A DNA stretch of 64,000 nt, taken from positions 1-64,000 of the forward strand of contig CAMLMV010000015.1 in assembly GCA_946481275.1 (NCBI GenBank), given 5' to 3'. Shown here piece after piece: positions 19,191-27,904 of this stretch. The notes beneath the pieces are model-generated. The model was not told the DNA's origin. It saw only the letters and a list, made by a program, of their open reading frames with translations, and made no database searches. This stretch comes from an uncultured Massilia sp. Its GTDB lineage: Bacteria; Pseudomonadota; Gammaproteobacteria; Burkholderiales; Burkholderiaceae. Position 1 is the stretch's first letter; every line of letters starts with the position of its first letter. Made by a program: the position numbers and the translations under genes.

Positions 19191-19229
19191 AAAAAACGCG
19201 AGGCAGCCGGCTGGCTTTCCCCGCGTTTT
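19191..19229 (-). terminator. Terminator after glnA
   Basis: Arms AAAACGCG (19193-19200) and CGCGTTTT (19222-19229) enclose a GC-rich segment. On the minus strand the hairpin ends in six T residues. It lies about 65 bases past the glnA stop and before the DUF4124 gene, so ntrBC expression depends on read-through or a separate promoter. Confidence 0.7.
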
Positions 19230-19295
19230 CGTTACCGTGTGGATACACTTCAATGCCGGACTGTTCACAATCCGGCACCAAGTGATGCCAACGAA

Positions 19296-20711
19296 TTACG
19301 ACGAGTAGTACATGTCGAATTCGGCCGGGTGCGGGGTCATGCGCAGACGCTGGACTTCGTTCATCTTCAGGTCGATGTACGCGTCGAGCATGGAATCGCT
19401 GAACACGCCGCCGCGGGTCAGGAACTCGCGGTCCTTGTTCAGGGCGTCCAGTGCTTCTTCCAGCGACGAGCAGACCGTCGGGATCAGCTTGTCTTCTTCC
19501 GGCGGCAGGTGGTACAGGTCCTTCGTCGCGGCTTCGCCCGGGTGGATCTTGTTCTGGATACCGTCCAGGCCGGCCATCAGCAGGGCTGCGAAGCACAGGT
19601 AGACGTTGGCCAGCGGGTCCGGGAAGCGGGTCTCGATGCGGCGGCCTTTCGGGTTCGCCACGTGCGGGATGCGGATCGATGCCGAACGGTTCTTGGCCGA
19701 GTAAGCCAGCTTGACCGGGGCTTCGTAGCCCGGCACCAGGCGCTTGTACGAGTTCGTGCCCGGGTTGGTGATGGCGTTCAGGGCCTTGGCGTGCTTGATG
19801 ATGCCGCCGATGTAGAACAGGGCCGTTTCCGACAGGCCGGCATAGCCGTCGCCGGCGAACAGGTTCTTGCCGTCTTTCCAGATCGACTGGTGGACGTGCA
19901 TGCCCGAGCCGTTATCGCCGTTCATCGGCTTCGGCATGAAGGTTGCGGTCTTGCCGTAGCTGTGGGCCACGTTCCAGATCACGTACTTCAGGTTCTGCGT
20001 CCAGTCGGCACGCTCGACCAGGGTCGAGAACTTGGTGCCCAGCTCCATCTGACCCGCGCCAGCCACTTCATGGTGGTGCACTTCGACCGGGATGCCCATC
20101 GATTCGAGGATCAGCGAGATTTCCGAACGCATGTCCTGGAAGCTGTCGACCGGCGGGACCGGGAAGTAGCCGCCCTTGACGGTCGGACGGTGGCCGCTGT
20201 TGCCGCCTTCGAATTCCTTGTCGGTCGACCACGAAGCTTCTTCCGAATCGATCTTGACGAAGCAGCCCGACATGTCGACTTTCCAGCGGACGGAGTCGAA
20301 AATGAAGAATTCCGGTTCCGGGCCGAAGTAGGCGGTATCGCCGATGCCCGACGATTTCAGGTACGCTTCGGCGCGCTTGGCGATGGAACGCGGGTCACGG
20401 TCGTAGCCCTTGCCGTCCGACGGTTCGATCACGTCGCACTGCATGAACACGGTGGTCTCTTCAAAGAACGGGTCGATGTTCGCGGTGTTCGGGTCAGGGA
20501 TCAGCAGCATGTCCGATGCTTCGATGCCTTTCCAGCCGGCGATCGACGAGCCGTCGAATGCGTGGCCGGATTCGAACTTGTCTTCGTCAAAGTGCGAGAT
20601 GGGAACGGTCACGTGCTGTTCCTTGCCGCGGGTATCGGCGAAACGCAAATCAACGAACTTGACTTCGTTGTCCTTCAGCATCTGGATTACATCTGCGGCG
20701 GTCCTTGCCAT
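19296..20711 (-). CDS. glnA: Glutamine synthetase, type I
   Basis: Makes glutamine from glutamate, ammonia and ATP; a cytoplasmic dodecamer. The 471-residue length from ATG at 20711 is exactly that of GSI-beta enzymes; the frame runs on to 20771, but AGGAG lies 8 bases before 20711. Visible signatures are [17 protein letters not shown], the ATP/glutamate region [24 protein letters not shown], and the adenylylation loop DLYHLPPEE with its Tyr, so activity is probably tuned by GlnE. It is first in the nitrogen region, with a sigma-54 promoter and NtrC sites upstream and a terminator after it. Confidence 0.98.
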   Translation of the reverse strand: MARTAADVIQMLKDNEVKFVDLRFADTRGKEQHVTVPISHFDEDKFESGHAFDGSSIAGWKGIEASDMLLIPDPNTANIDPFFEETTVFMQCDVIEPSDGKGYDRDPRSIAKRAEAYLKSSGIGDTAYFGPEPEFFIFDSVRWKVDMSGCFVKIDSEEASWSTDKEFEGGNSGHRPTVKGGYFPVPPVDSFQDMRSEISLILESMGIPVEVHHHEVAGAGQMELGTKFSTLVERADWTQNLKYVIWNVAHSYGKTATFMPKPMNGDNGSGMHVHQSIWKDGKNLFAGDGYAGLSETALFYIGGIIKHAKALNAITNPGTNSYKRLVPGYEAPVKLAYSAKNRSASIRIPHVANPKGRRIETRFPDPLANVYLCFAALLMAGLDGIQNKIHPGEAATKDLYHLPPEEDKLIPTVCSSLEEALDALNKDREFLTRGGVFSDSMLDAYIDLKMNEVQRLRMTPHPAEFDMYYSS

Positions 20712-20781
20712 TCCAATATCTCCTAAGTCAAAAAGGGGTGTCGATGCCAACCAAGCATGCGACAGGCGCATAACCTTCTAA

Positions 20782-20796
20782 GCAGAAATTATGCCA
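20782..20796 (-). promoter_or_regulatory. Sigma-54 (-24/-12) promoter of glnA
   Basis: On the minus strand TGGCATAATTTCTGC matches the consensus TGGCAC-N5-TTGC with exact GG-N10-GC spacing. Transcription would start near 20770, giving a leader of about 60 bases before the glnA ATG. NtrC-like sites lie 110-155 bases further upstream, the usual enhancer distance. Confidence 0.8.
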
Positions 20797-20905
20797 GCAT
20801 TTTTCCATGAACAAATAAATAATGATTACTTTGAGGCCGCTCAATTTGCCCCTTAAAATCAATGACACCTTATGCGTGCACGATATTGATGCAAGCTCAT
20901 GCATA

Positions 20906-20922
20906 CGCACCAAACAAGTGCA
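20906..20922. promoter_or_regulatory. NtrC-binding site 1 upstream of glnA
   Basis: CGCACCAAACAAGTGCA fits the NtrC dyad TGCACCA-N3-TGGTGCA with 6 of 7 matches on the left and 5 of 7 on the right. Confidence 0.7.
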
Positions 20923-20934
20923 ATTTGTCGAGTA

Positions 20935-20951
20935 TGCACCAAGTTGATGCA
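20935..20951. promoter_or_regulatory. NtrC-binding site 2 upstream of glnA
   Basis: TGCACCAAGTTGATGCA matches the NtrC dyad in 13 of 14 defined positions. It is centred 29 bases (about three helical turns) from site 1. A further half-site (TGCACCAAAAGTGCG) follows at 20955-20969, so NtrC could bind cooperatively. The sites lie between glnA and the divergent rhodanese gene. Confidence 0.8.
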
Positions 20952-21028
20952 CGATGCACCAAAAGTGCGAGATCTAGCTTAGCAACGACCCGCGACGGTG
21001 CGCAACCAGCCTACAGGGAATTGATGAC

Positions 21029-21487
21029 ATGACCAAGACCGACGAGATCCTCGCCACCGCCCGGACCCGCACGCCCGGCCAGCCGTACGCGGGCGCCGTC
21101 ACGCCCCAGGAAGCGTTCGAACTCCTGCAATCGGACCCCAGGGTGAAACTGGTCGACGTGCGCACGAATGCGGAGCGCGACTGGGTCGGCCGCCCCGCCC
21201 TCCCCGACACCCAGCACGGCGCCGTGCAATGGTCGCTGTATCCCGGCGGTGCACCGAACCCCGATTTCGCGACGCAGCTGCAGAGCGTGGCCGTCCCGGA
21301 TGACGTCGTGCTGTTCCTGTGCCGCTCCGGCGTGCGCTCGCGCCACGCGGCGCGCACCGCCACGGAGCTGGGCTACGGGAATGCGTTCGACATCCTGGAA
21401 GGCTTCGAAGGCGACCGCGATCCGGAAGGCCACCGCAAGACCGTCGGCGGCTGGTGCAAGGCCGGCCTGCCCTGGATCGGCGCCTGA
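21029..21487 (+). CDS. Rhodanese-like domain protein
   Basis: Single-domain rhodanese of 152 residues. The active-site loop is complete, CRSGVRSRHAA, with the catalytic Cys at about residue 97, so it can probably carry a persulfide or transfer sulfane sulfur. Also conserved are VKLVDVRTNAERDWVG and the C-terminal GWCKAGLPW. No signal peptide, so cytoplasmic. An AGGGAA-like site lies upstream of ATG at 21029. It is divergent from glnA and shares its upstream region with the NtrC sites, but NtrC control of this gene is not shown. Confidence 0.88.
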   Translation: MTKTDEILATARTRTPGQPYAGAVTPQEAFELLQSDPRVKLVDVRTNAERDWVGRPALPDTQHGAVQWSLYPGGAPNPDFATQLQSVAVPDDVVLFLCRSGVRSRHAARTATELGYGNAFDILEGFEGDRDPEGHRKTVGGWCKAGLPWIGA

Positions 21488-21508
21488 ACGTTTTCTTCGT
21501 CTCCCGGT

Positions 21509-21544
21509 CGCACCGTGAGAATCGCAGAGATTCCACACGGTGCG
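21509..21544. repeat. Long imperfect hairpin in the rhodanese-NHL intergenic region
   Basis: Outer arms CGCACCGTG (21509-21517) and CACGGTGCG (21536-21544), then after a small bulge inner arms GAATC (21519-21523) and GATTC (21529-21533) around a 5-base loop. No T tract follows. It may be a factor-assisted terminator or a mRNA stabilising structure. Confidence 0.5.
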
Positions 21545-21588
21545 CGCGTGCTAGCATGCCGGCTCACTGCTGACCTAGAGACAAAGCC

Positions 21589-22677
21589 ATGACGATGCCA
21601 TCCGCCGTTCCTGCCCGCTTGCGCGTGCGCCTCCTGTGCGCGGGTGTCGCGGCGCTGCTGTGCGCGTGCGGTCCCGGCGGGCCCAAGCGCGAGACGGACG
21701 ACGGCGACGGCGGCGATTCCGGGCCGGGCACGGGGATCAGCGTGCTGGCCGGCGATGCCGCCACCGGCGGCACGGCGGACAAGAAAGGCACGGCGGCCCG
21801 CTTCAACACGCCGCGCGGCCTGGCCGTCGACACCAACGGCAACGTGTACGTGGCGGACGAAGGCAACCTCACGATCCGCAAGATCGCACCGGACGGCACG
21901 GTCAGCCTGTTCGCCGGCCTGGCGGGCGCCAGCGGCACGGCCGACGGCAAGGGCAACCGCGCCCGCTTCACACAGCCGACGGCCATCACGATCGACGGCA
22001 GCGGCGACCTGTACGTCCTGGACGGCGCGACGATCCGCAAGATCACGTCGGACGGCACCGTCACCACCGTGACCCGGCTCTCGTTCGGCAATTTCGGCAT
22101 CGATCCGCAGAACATGCCGGCGGGGATCGCGGCCGACAACGACGGCAATTTGTACGTCACGTCGGGCGTCGACACGCGGCGCATCCCGATCGCGAATCCG
22201 ACTCGCACCACGACGCTGGAGACCGGCGCGGTCGCGCCCATCTATGGCACGGCCGTGCTGGTGCCGCGCGGCGTGGTCGTCGATCCGGACGGCACGGCGT
22301 ACGTCGCCGACCTGACCCGGACGCTCAGCCGCGCGACGTCCGGCGCCACCAGCCTGACGTCCTTCGTCGGCGCGCGCAACCAGGCCGGCAACGCCGACGG
22401 CAACGCGTCGACCGCCCGCTTCCAGCAACTGATCGCCCTCGCCATCGACAAGAAGGGCAACCTGTACGGCGCCGACGCCATCAACAACACGGTGCGCAAG
22501 ATCACGACGCCGGACGGCACCGTCACGACGCCGGCCGGCACGGCCACGTCGACGACGCTGCGAACCGGGAAGCTGCCGGGCAGCTTCGCGCAACTGCGCG
22601 GCATCGCGGTCGACGGCAGCGGCAACCTGTACGCCTCGTCGGGCAATGCCGTCGTGAAGATCGTCCTGCCGCAATAA
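21589..22677 (+). CDS. NHL-repeat lipoprotein
   Basis: 362 residues. A signal peptide ends in a lipobox (ALLCAC, lipidated Cys at about 24), followed by an acidic Gly/Asp linker. Six NHL-type repeats follow, each of the form (G)xAxDxxGNxYVAD...IRKI(T)xDGTVxxxAG; examples are GLAVDTNGNVYVADEGN and AITIDGSGDLYVLDG. Six repeats make one complete beta-propeller. It should be anchored to the inner or outer membrane and face the periplasm or surface; ligand unknown. Its stop abuts that of the convergent TAXI gene. Confidence 0.87.
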   Translation: MTMPSAVPARLRVRLLCAGVAALLCACGPGGPKRETDDGDGGDSGPGTGISVLAGDAATGGTADKKGTAARFNTPRGLAVDTNGNVYVADEGNLTIRKIAPDGTVSLFAGLAGASGTADGKGNRARFTQPTAITIDGSGDLYVLDGATIRKITSDGTVTTVTRLSFGNFGIDPQNMPAGIAADNDGNLYVTSGVDTRRIPIANPTRTTTLETGAVAPIYGTAVLVPRGVVVDPDGTAYVADLTRTLSRATSGATSLTSFVGARNQAGNADGNASTARFQQLIALAIDKKGNLYGADAINNTVRKITTPDGTVTTPAGTATSTTLRTGKLPGSFAQLRGIAVDGSGNLYASSGNAVVKIVLPQ

Positions 22678-22685
22678 TTATTGCG
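22670..22685. repeat. 16-bp palindrome formed by two abutting stop codons
   Basis: CGCAATAATTATTGCG is perfectly self-complementary. Its halves are the last codons and stop (CGCAATAA) of the NHL gene and of the convergent TAXI gene, which meet with no spacer. Confidence 0.6.
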
Positions 22686-24036
22686 CGTTCCTTGGCGCCA
22701 GCGTGCCCCGCACGCGCTGGCGCACGAAGTTGATGTGGCTGCGCAGGCCGTACAAGGCATCCGCGTACGCGAGCGGAATCGAGATGTGGTTGACGCGCTG
22801 CTCGATGCCGTCGAGGCGGCGCAGCAGCTCCTCGCGCGCCTCGTCGCGGTGTTCGTCCTTCGCGTTTTCCAGCGCCTGCTCGACGGCGCGCAATTCGCCG
22901 TACCAGCGGTACACGCGCGAGCGGATACGCCACACGTACAGCGGCGGCACGATCTTCGACAGCGGGATGATCAGTGCCGCCAGCGCCACCACGACGACCC
23001 ACAGCCGGTCGAACAGGTTCGCCAGCCAGAACGACAGGTAGCGCTGCAGGAACGGCGGACCGTCGCGGTAGTATTTCGCCGCCTCGCGCGCCACCGGGAT
23101 CTCGGTATAGCGCGGCGACGGGAATTGGCCCTGCTGCTGGAACCAGCCCGTCCCGCCGTGGATCTCGGTGGCCGCCTTGACGAACAGATCGATCAGCGCG
23201 GGATGCAGGTCCTCGCGCGCGACCAGCGTGGCGGTGGGCGCGATCAGATGAAAATCCTGGGCCGGGATGTCGCGGCCGAGATCGACGATCCCGCGCGGCA
23301 GCACGACGTGCGTCAGGAACGGCAGCCGGCGCGTGTACGCCTCGGCTTGGCGGAAATTGAAGAGGCGGATGCCCGGCGTCTGCAACAGCATCTGGATCAG
23401 CGGCGCTTCCGGCGCCGAGCTGAAGACGAGGCCGTCGATATGCCCCGCCAGCAATTCCACCGTGGCGGGCGTGTTCTCGAGCGACGAAATCTTGAGCTGG
23501 CGCGGCTCCAGGCCGTTCACTGAAAGGATCTGGCGGAACAGCTTCGGCACGCCCGTCCCTTCCGGCCCGAGATTGATGCGCAGGCCTTTCAGCTGCACGA
23601 TGCTGTCCATGTCGCGCTTGCGGCCGTGCGCATCGCGCTCGCGCAGGAACAGCCAGACGGGTTCCGTGAACAGGCTGCCCAGCGACACCAGGCCGCGGCG
23701 CTCGGCCTGCGCCTCGCTCGTCGAGCCGCTCTGCACGAACGCGATGTCGGCCTTGCCGTCGATGAGGCGCTGCAGGTTGTCTTCCGAGCCGAGGGAGCGC
23801 TGCGGATCGACCTTGATGCCGTCGCGCGCGAGGATGGTGGCGTACTTGCGGCCGAATTCCTCGTACGCGCTGTTTTCCTGCCCCGTCGCGAGGATCACGT
23901 GGCGCGGCGGCGCGGGATCGACGACGATGTACGCGACGATGCAGGCGGCCAGCACGAGCACGGCCGTCGGCGCGACCGCCACCAGCAGGTCGCGCAGCGA
24001 GACGAGACTGAATTTACGCAGCGGGAGCCGCTTCAT
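22678..24036 (-). CDS. TAXI-family TRAP-type solute-binding protein with C-terminal membrane helix
   Basis: 452 residues. An N-terminal membrane/signal helix (about 17-37: VAVAPTAVLVLAACIVAYIV) precedes a TAXI/NMT1-like binding domain (VILATGQENSAYEEFGRKYA, ADIAFVQSGST, SLGSLFTEPVWLFLRE, LRINLGPEGTGVPKLFRQIL). A second helix (about 345-365: WVVVVALAALIIPLSKIV) leads to a basic coiled-coil cytoplasmic tail. It is therefore a membrane-anchored binding protein facing the periplasm, not a free one. No TRAP permease subunit is nearby, so transport or sensing partners are unknown. It is 10 bases downstream of the PBP gene on the same strand and may be co-transcribed with it. Confidence 0.85.
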   Translation of the reverse strand: MKRLPLRKFSLVSLRDLLVAVAPTAVLVLAACIVAYIVVDPAPPRHVILATGQENSAYEEFGRKYATILARDGIKVDPQRSLGSEDNLQRLIDGKADIAFVQSGSTSEAQAERRGLVSLGSLFTEPVWLFLRERDAHGRKRDMDSIVQLKGLRINLGPEGTGVPKLFRQILSVNGLEPRQLKISSLENTPATVELLAGHIDGLVFSSAPEAPLIQMLLQTPGIRLFNFRQAEAYTRRLPFLTHVVLPRGIVDLGRDIPAQDFHLIAPTATLVAREDLHPALIDLFVKAATEIHGGTGWFQQQGQFPSPRYTEIPVAREAAKYYRDGPPFLQRYLSFWLANLFDRLWVVVVALAALIIPLSKIVPPLYVWRIRSRVYRWYGELRAVEQALENAKDEHRDEAREELLRRLDGIEQRVNHISIPLAYADALYGLRSHINFVRQRVRGTLAPRNAQ

Positions 24037-24046
24037 GCGGCCCGGC

Positions 24047-27000
24047 TCACAGCAGCACGTCTTCCACGGCGGCGGGCTTCTTGGGTGCCTTCGGCGGCGG
24101 CGCCTCCGGATCGTCGTCGCGCCTGGCGGCCGGCTTGTGCGGCGCCGGTTTCGGACGATCGGCAGCGGCTTTCTCGCTCACCGCCTTCGGATGATCTTCC
24201 GTCGCCGGTTTCTTCACCGCCGGCTTCTCGGCTGCCTTGACAGCCGGCCTGTCGGCCGGCTTCTCCACCGCCTTGGCCGCCGGCTTCGCAACCGGTTCCG
24301 CGACGGGCGGGGCCTCCACGGGCGGCGCGGCATCGGCCGGCACGGGCTGCTCGGTGTCGCGCGCGACGGCGTCCGCCGGACCCGACGGCGCCGGCGCGGC
24401 GCGTTCGACGTGCAGGCCCGGGACGATGACGGTGTCCTGGTGCTGGATCATCGGCATCAGGCTCGGCGCCAGTTTCACGAGCAGCTGCACGGGCAGCGCG
24501 CTGGTGAAGTCGTAGTGCGCGGAATCCGGACCGTGGACGTACGCCGTCATGCTGCCGAAGAAGCGCTCGCCGATATTGAACACGAAGGTCGCCGAACGGT
24601 TCACGTAGCGCGACTCGATCAGGCGGTGGCCGGCGCCGTAGACGTCGAAGCGCTGGTCGCCCGTACCCGTCTTGCCGCCCAGCGCGATCACGCTGCCGTC
24701 GTCCTTGACGAACGCCGTCTTCACGCGCTTGGCCGTACCTTCCTGCACGACGCCGCGGATGGCGTTGACGACGGCGCGCGCCACGTGGGGGTTCAGCACC
24801 TGCTCGCCCTTCTCCGCGTCGCCGCGCTTGACGAGGGTCTCGTACGGCGTGTCCTTGGCGAAGTGCAGCGAGTCGATGCGCTGCGTGGGCTTGCGCACGC
24901 CGCCGTTGACGAGAATGCCCATCAGCTCGGCCAGCGCGATCGGACGGTCGGCCGACGCGCCCAGCGTGGTCGCGTACGACGGCACGAGCGAATCGAACGG
25001 ATAACCCATCTTCTTCCACTGCGCGTGGATCTTGAGGAAGGCTTCCACTTCGATCAGGCCGGCGATGCGCTTGTCCTGCGCATGCTTGCGGTGCGTCTTG
25101 AACAGCCACGAATACACTTCCTGGCGTTCCTTCGTCGACGCGCCGACGACTTCGTCCCAGCCCGCCTTCGGATGCGTGCGCAGGTAGCCCACGAGCCACA
25201 ATTCGAGCGGGTGCACGGAGGCCACGTAGCCGCGGTCGGCCAGCGACATGTTCGCGACGGCGTACTGGTCGTACATCCTGGCGATGCGCTCGTCGTCGAC
25301 CTCGGCGTCGGCCGGCAGGTACTTGTGCAGGAACTTGCCGAATTCGGCCAGCGGCGCGTCCGGGTAGATCGTACGGTGCACGGCCGCGACCTTCGACGCG
25401 CGGATGCGCACGCCCTGCATCAGCGCCGTCTCGACCTCGTCCCAGTTCTTGCCGCGGTACTTGTTCCAGAAGCGGGCCAGGAAATCCTTGCCTTCGCGGT
25501 CGGCGAAGCGCGACAGGTACTCGGCGCGGCGCGGATCGTCGGCGTCGGCCAGCAGTTGCGCGGACGAGCCGGGCAGCTGGAACATGTAGTAGCGCACGAC
25601 GTCGCGCATCAGGCGCACGAACACGAGGTTCGTCGAGTTCTGCAGCGCCTGCTGCACGGTGAGGATGCGGCTGTCGTCCAGCTTGCTGAAGTTGCCGAAC
25701 GTGTGCACGCCGCCGCCCGTGAAGAAGGCTTCGCCCGGGTTACCGGAGTACTTGCGTTCCATCGCGGCGCCCAGCATCGGCACGAGGCCGCGGTCGGCGC
25801 CGTCCGGCAAGGTCAGGAAGTAGTCGACGGCCCACTGCGTCAGCCGGTCCTTCGGATCGACCTTCACCTGGGCGAGTTCCGCCTTCGACATCGGCTCGTA
25901 GCGCTGGTGCAGCTGGTCGACGATGTCGAGGTAGGTCGTCAGCGTGCGCAGCTTCGCGGTCGAACCGAGGTCCAGCTTGGCGCCTTCGTTGATGTCGAGC
26001 GGCTGGTCGTAGTTGTCGGTCTGGACGCGCAGGTAGTTGACCTTGTCGCCCCGCTCCATCAGCGTGAAGCTGTACACGACCTTGGACGGGTCGCCGTTGC
26101 CCAGCATGCCCTTGCCCGTGAGGCCGGCTTCCGCCGCCGCCTCGTTGTCGGTCAGCTTGCGCAACGTGGCCGTGACGGCCTTCTGCGCTTCCGAATTCAA
26201 CGTCGTCACCACCGACAGGTCGAGGCGGTCGAGGTTGTACAGGCGCGAGTCGCCCAGCAGGTTCGCGAGGTGGTTGCGCACGGCGTTGGCGGCCTTGCGC
26301 GTGACGAACGTGTTCGCGGGCGGCGGCGCCACGCCGGAGCCCAGCGCCGGATGCAGCACGGTGGCGATGGCCGCATCGCGCAGCGCGGGCGAAATGACGC
26401 CCGCCTGCGCCAGCACGCGCAGGTGCGAGTTCGTGAGGATTTCCAGGTCCTTCTCGCCGGCGCCCAGGTAGTACGCGGGGCGGCGCTGCGCGATCATCAG
26501 CGACAGCGCTTCCTTGTACACCAGCGCGTATTCCGGCGTGACCGAATTGCCCGACAGGATGCGGTTCACTTCAGCGAAATCGCGGCCGTACCAGACCCAC
26601 ATGCCGTCGCCGATGCCGTTCACCTCGCCGTAGCCGAGCTTGGCCGACAGAGGCACGGTGTTCAGGTATTCGAGCACGATGCGGCGGCGGGCCTTGCCCG
26701 TGTTCTCGCCATCCAGGTAGGAACGCAGCGTGGCCGACGCCATCTGGCGCAGCTTGTCGCCCAGCGAGGCCGTGCGGCCTTCCGGCGAGTGGCGGTATTT
26801 TTCGATTTGGGTAGCGAGCGTGCTGCCGCCGGCGACGCGGCCGCCGCTGCCCAGGCCGATCGAGTGCACGGTCTTGTCGAACACGGCTTTCGAGAAGCGG
26901 TCCCATTCGACGGCCGGGTTACGCTTCGGGTACGTCGTGTCGAGCAGTTCGCGGTTCTCGATGAACAGCAGGCTCTTCACGAGCAGCTGCGGCGTGGCGT

Positions 27001-27676
27001 CGAACCTGTCGTACAGGCGCTCGGGGAAGCGGGCCGAGAACAGCGGCTCGCCGCTGTAGTCGAGGATGTCGAGGCCGGCACGCGTCTTTTCGTGGTACGT
27101 GGCGAACAGGCCCATGTCGGCCAGTTCCAGCATCTTGGGCGACATGCGCGCCTGTTCGGCGACGACGTAGTCGCGCGTCTTGAGCTTGGCCAGGTAGTTC
27201 GGCAGGTTCGAGTAGCCGAGCCGCTCGTCGTACGGGCTGGCTTGCGGGAAGCGGATCGCGTCGCTGGAGCCTTTGCCCATGCGGTAGTTGAGCTTCTTCG
27301 TCAGGCCGGCGAAGAAGTGCGCTTCGAGCGCCGACGTGCGGCTTTCGTAGACGGCCAGGCCGGCCGCACCCGCGACGGCGAGCAGCAGCAGGACGAGGAA
27401 CGTGCGCCTGACCATGCGCCAGCGGCGCTTGGGCGGCGCCGGCGGCGGCTCGGGCGGCGTGTCCGCTCCGGACCCGCCGGGTTCGACGGCGGGCTCGAGG
27501 CTGGAGTCGAAACTCGGCTCCTGACGCGAGGGGATGTTGCGGACAGGGAGATCCTGCTCGGCTGCCACGGCGGGAATGCCGGCCAATGCAGGCTGGCCCG
27601 GCGCAGCCTGGCCAAGAATACGGCGCAGCGCGCGGGAGAAGAAACGGGGCCGTCGTTGACGGCGAATACTATCCAT
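24047..27676 (-). CDS. Large bifunctional penicillin-binding protein (GT51 + transpeptidase)
   Basis: 1209 residues, well above the usual 700-900. Cytoplasmic Pro-rich N-terminus (1-90) and one membrane helix (about 92-110). A GT51 glycosyltransferase domain has IENREL (catalytic Glu region), AGGSTLATQ (about 285) and the donor-site segment ARRRIVLEYLNTVPL. A transpeptidase domain has SxxK in LGSTAKL (about residue 570) and KTG in GGKTGTGDQ (about residue 1000). The last 115 residues are a Pro/Ala/Lys/Glu-rich low-complexity tail outside the membrane. It polymerises and cross-links peptidoglycan. It is distinct from ordinary PBP1a by sequence: the segment after GGSTLATQ reads IEKYRHSPEGRT where QLVKN-like residues are usual. 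Confidence 0.88.
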   Translation of the reverse strand: MDSIRRQRRPRFFSRALRRILGQAAPGQPALAGIPAVAAEQDLPVRNIPSRQEPSFDSSLEPAVEPGGSGADTPPEPPPAPPKRRWRMVRRTFLVLLLLAVAGAAGLAVYESRTSALEAHFFAGLTKKLNYRMGKGSSDAIRFPQASPYDERLGYSNLPNYLAKLKTRDYVVAEQARMSPKMLELADMGLFATYHEKTRAGLDILDYSGEPLFSARFPERLYDRFDATPQLLVKSLLFIENRELLDTTYPKRNPAVEWDRFSKAVFDKTVHSIGLGSGGRVAGGSTLATQIEKYRHSPEGRTASLGDKLRQMASATLRSYLDGENTGKARRRIVLEYLNTVPLSAKLGYGEVNGIGDGMWVWYGRDFAEVNRILSGNSVTPEYALVYKEALSLMIAQRRPAYYLGAGEKDLEILTNSHLRVLAQAGVISPALRDAAIATVLHPALGSGVAPPPANTFVTRKAANAVRNHLANLLGDSRLYNLDRLDLSVVTTLNSEAQKAVTATLRKLTDNEAAAEAGLTGKGMLGNGDPSKVVYSFTLMERGDKVNYLRVQTDNYDQPLDINEGAKLDLGSTAKLRTLTTYLDIVDQLHQRYEPMSKAELAQVKVDPKDRLTQWAVDYFLTLPDGADRGLVPMLGAAMERKYSGNPGEAFFTGGGVHTFGNFSKLDDSRILTVQQALQNSTNLVFVRLMRDVVRYYMFQLPGSSAQLLADADDPRRAEYLSRFADREGKDFLARFWNKYRGKNWDEVETALMQGVRIRASKVAAVHRTIYPDAPLAEFGKFLHKYLPADAEVDDERIARMYDQYAVANMSLADRGYVASVHPLELWLVGYLRTHPKAGWDEVVGASTKERQEVYSWLFKTHRKHAQDKRIAGLIEVEAFLKIHAQWKKMGYPFDSLVPSYATTLGASADRPIALAELMGILVNGGVRKPTQRIDSLHFAKDTPYETLVKRGDAEKGEQVLNPHVARAVVNAIRGVVQEGTAKRVKTAFVKDDGSVIALGGKTGTGDQRFDVYGAGHRLIESRYVNRSATFVFNIGERFFGSMTAYVHGPDSAHYDFTSALPVQLLVKLAPSLMPMIQHQDTVIVPGLHVERAAPAPSGPADAVARDTEQPVPADAAPPVEAPPVAEPVAKPAAKAVEKPADRPAVKAAEKPAVKKPATEDHPKAVSEKAAADRPKPAPHKPAARRDDDPEAPPPKAPKKPAAVEDVLL

Positions 27677-27904
27677 GATGGCTCAACCGGTTTGAAACAC
27701 GCCTGCAAATCCCGTCAACCTGCTCGCCATCCTGCTGCTGGTCGGTTCGAGTGATCCAGGTCGTAAAAGTTCACAAAGCTGCGGCGACCTCACTCCGGAT
27801 CGCCCCTGCTCACAGACATCATTCCACCACATCAATGTGAAATGCAGGAACCGCTCACGCAGTTTTTTGACGTCGTCCTGATATTTTCGCAAAAAAACAA
27901 CGGC

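Noticed and set aside
23267..27754. Long open frame on the plus strand opposite the penicillin-binding protein
   Set aside because: It is antisense to a clearly coding gene, lacks any domain motif and is biased to Arg, Ala and His, as expected for the shadow of a GC-rich gene.
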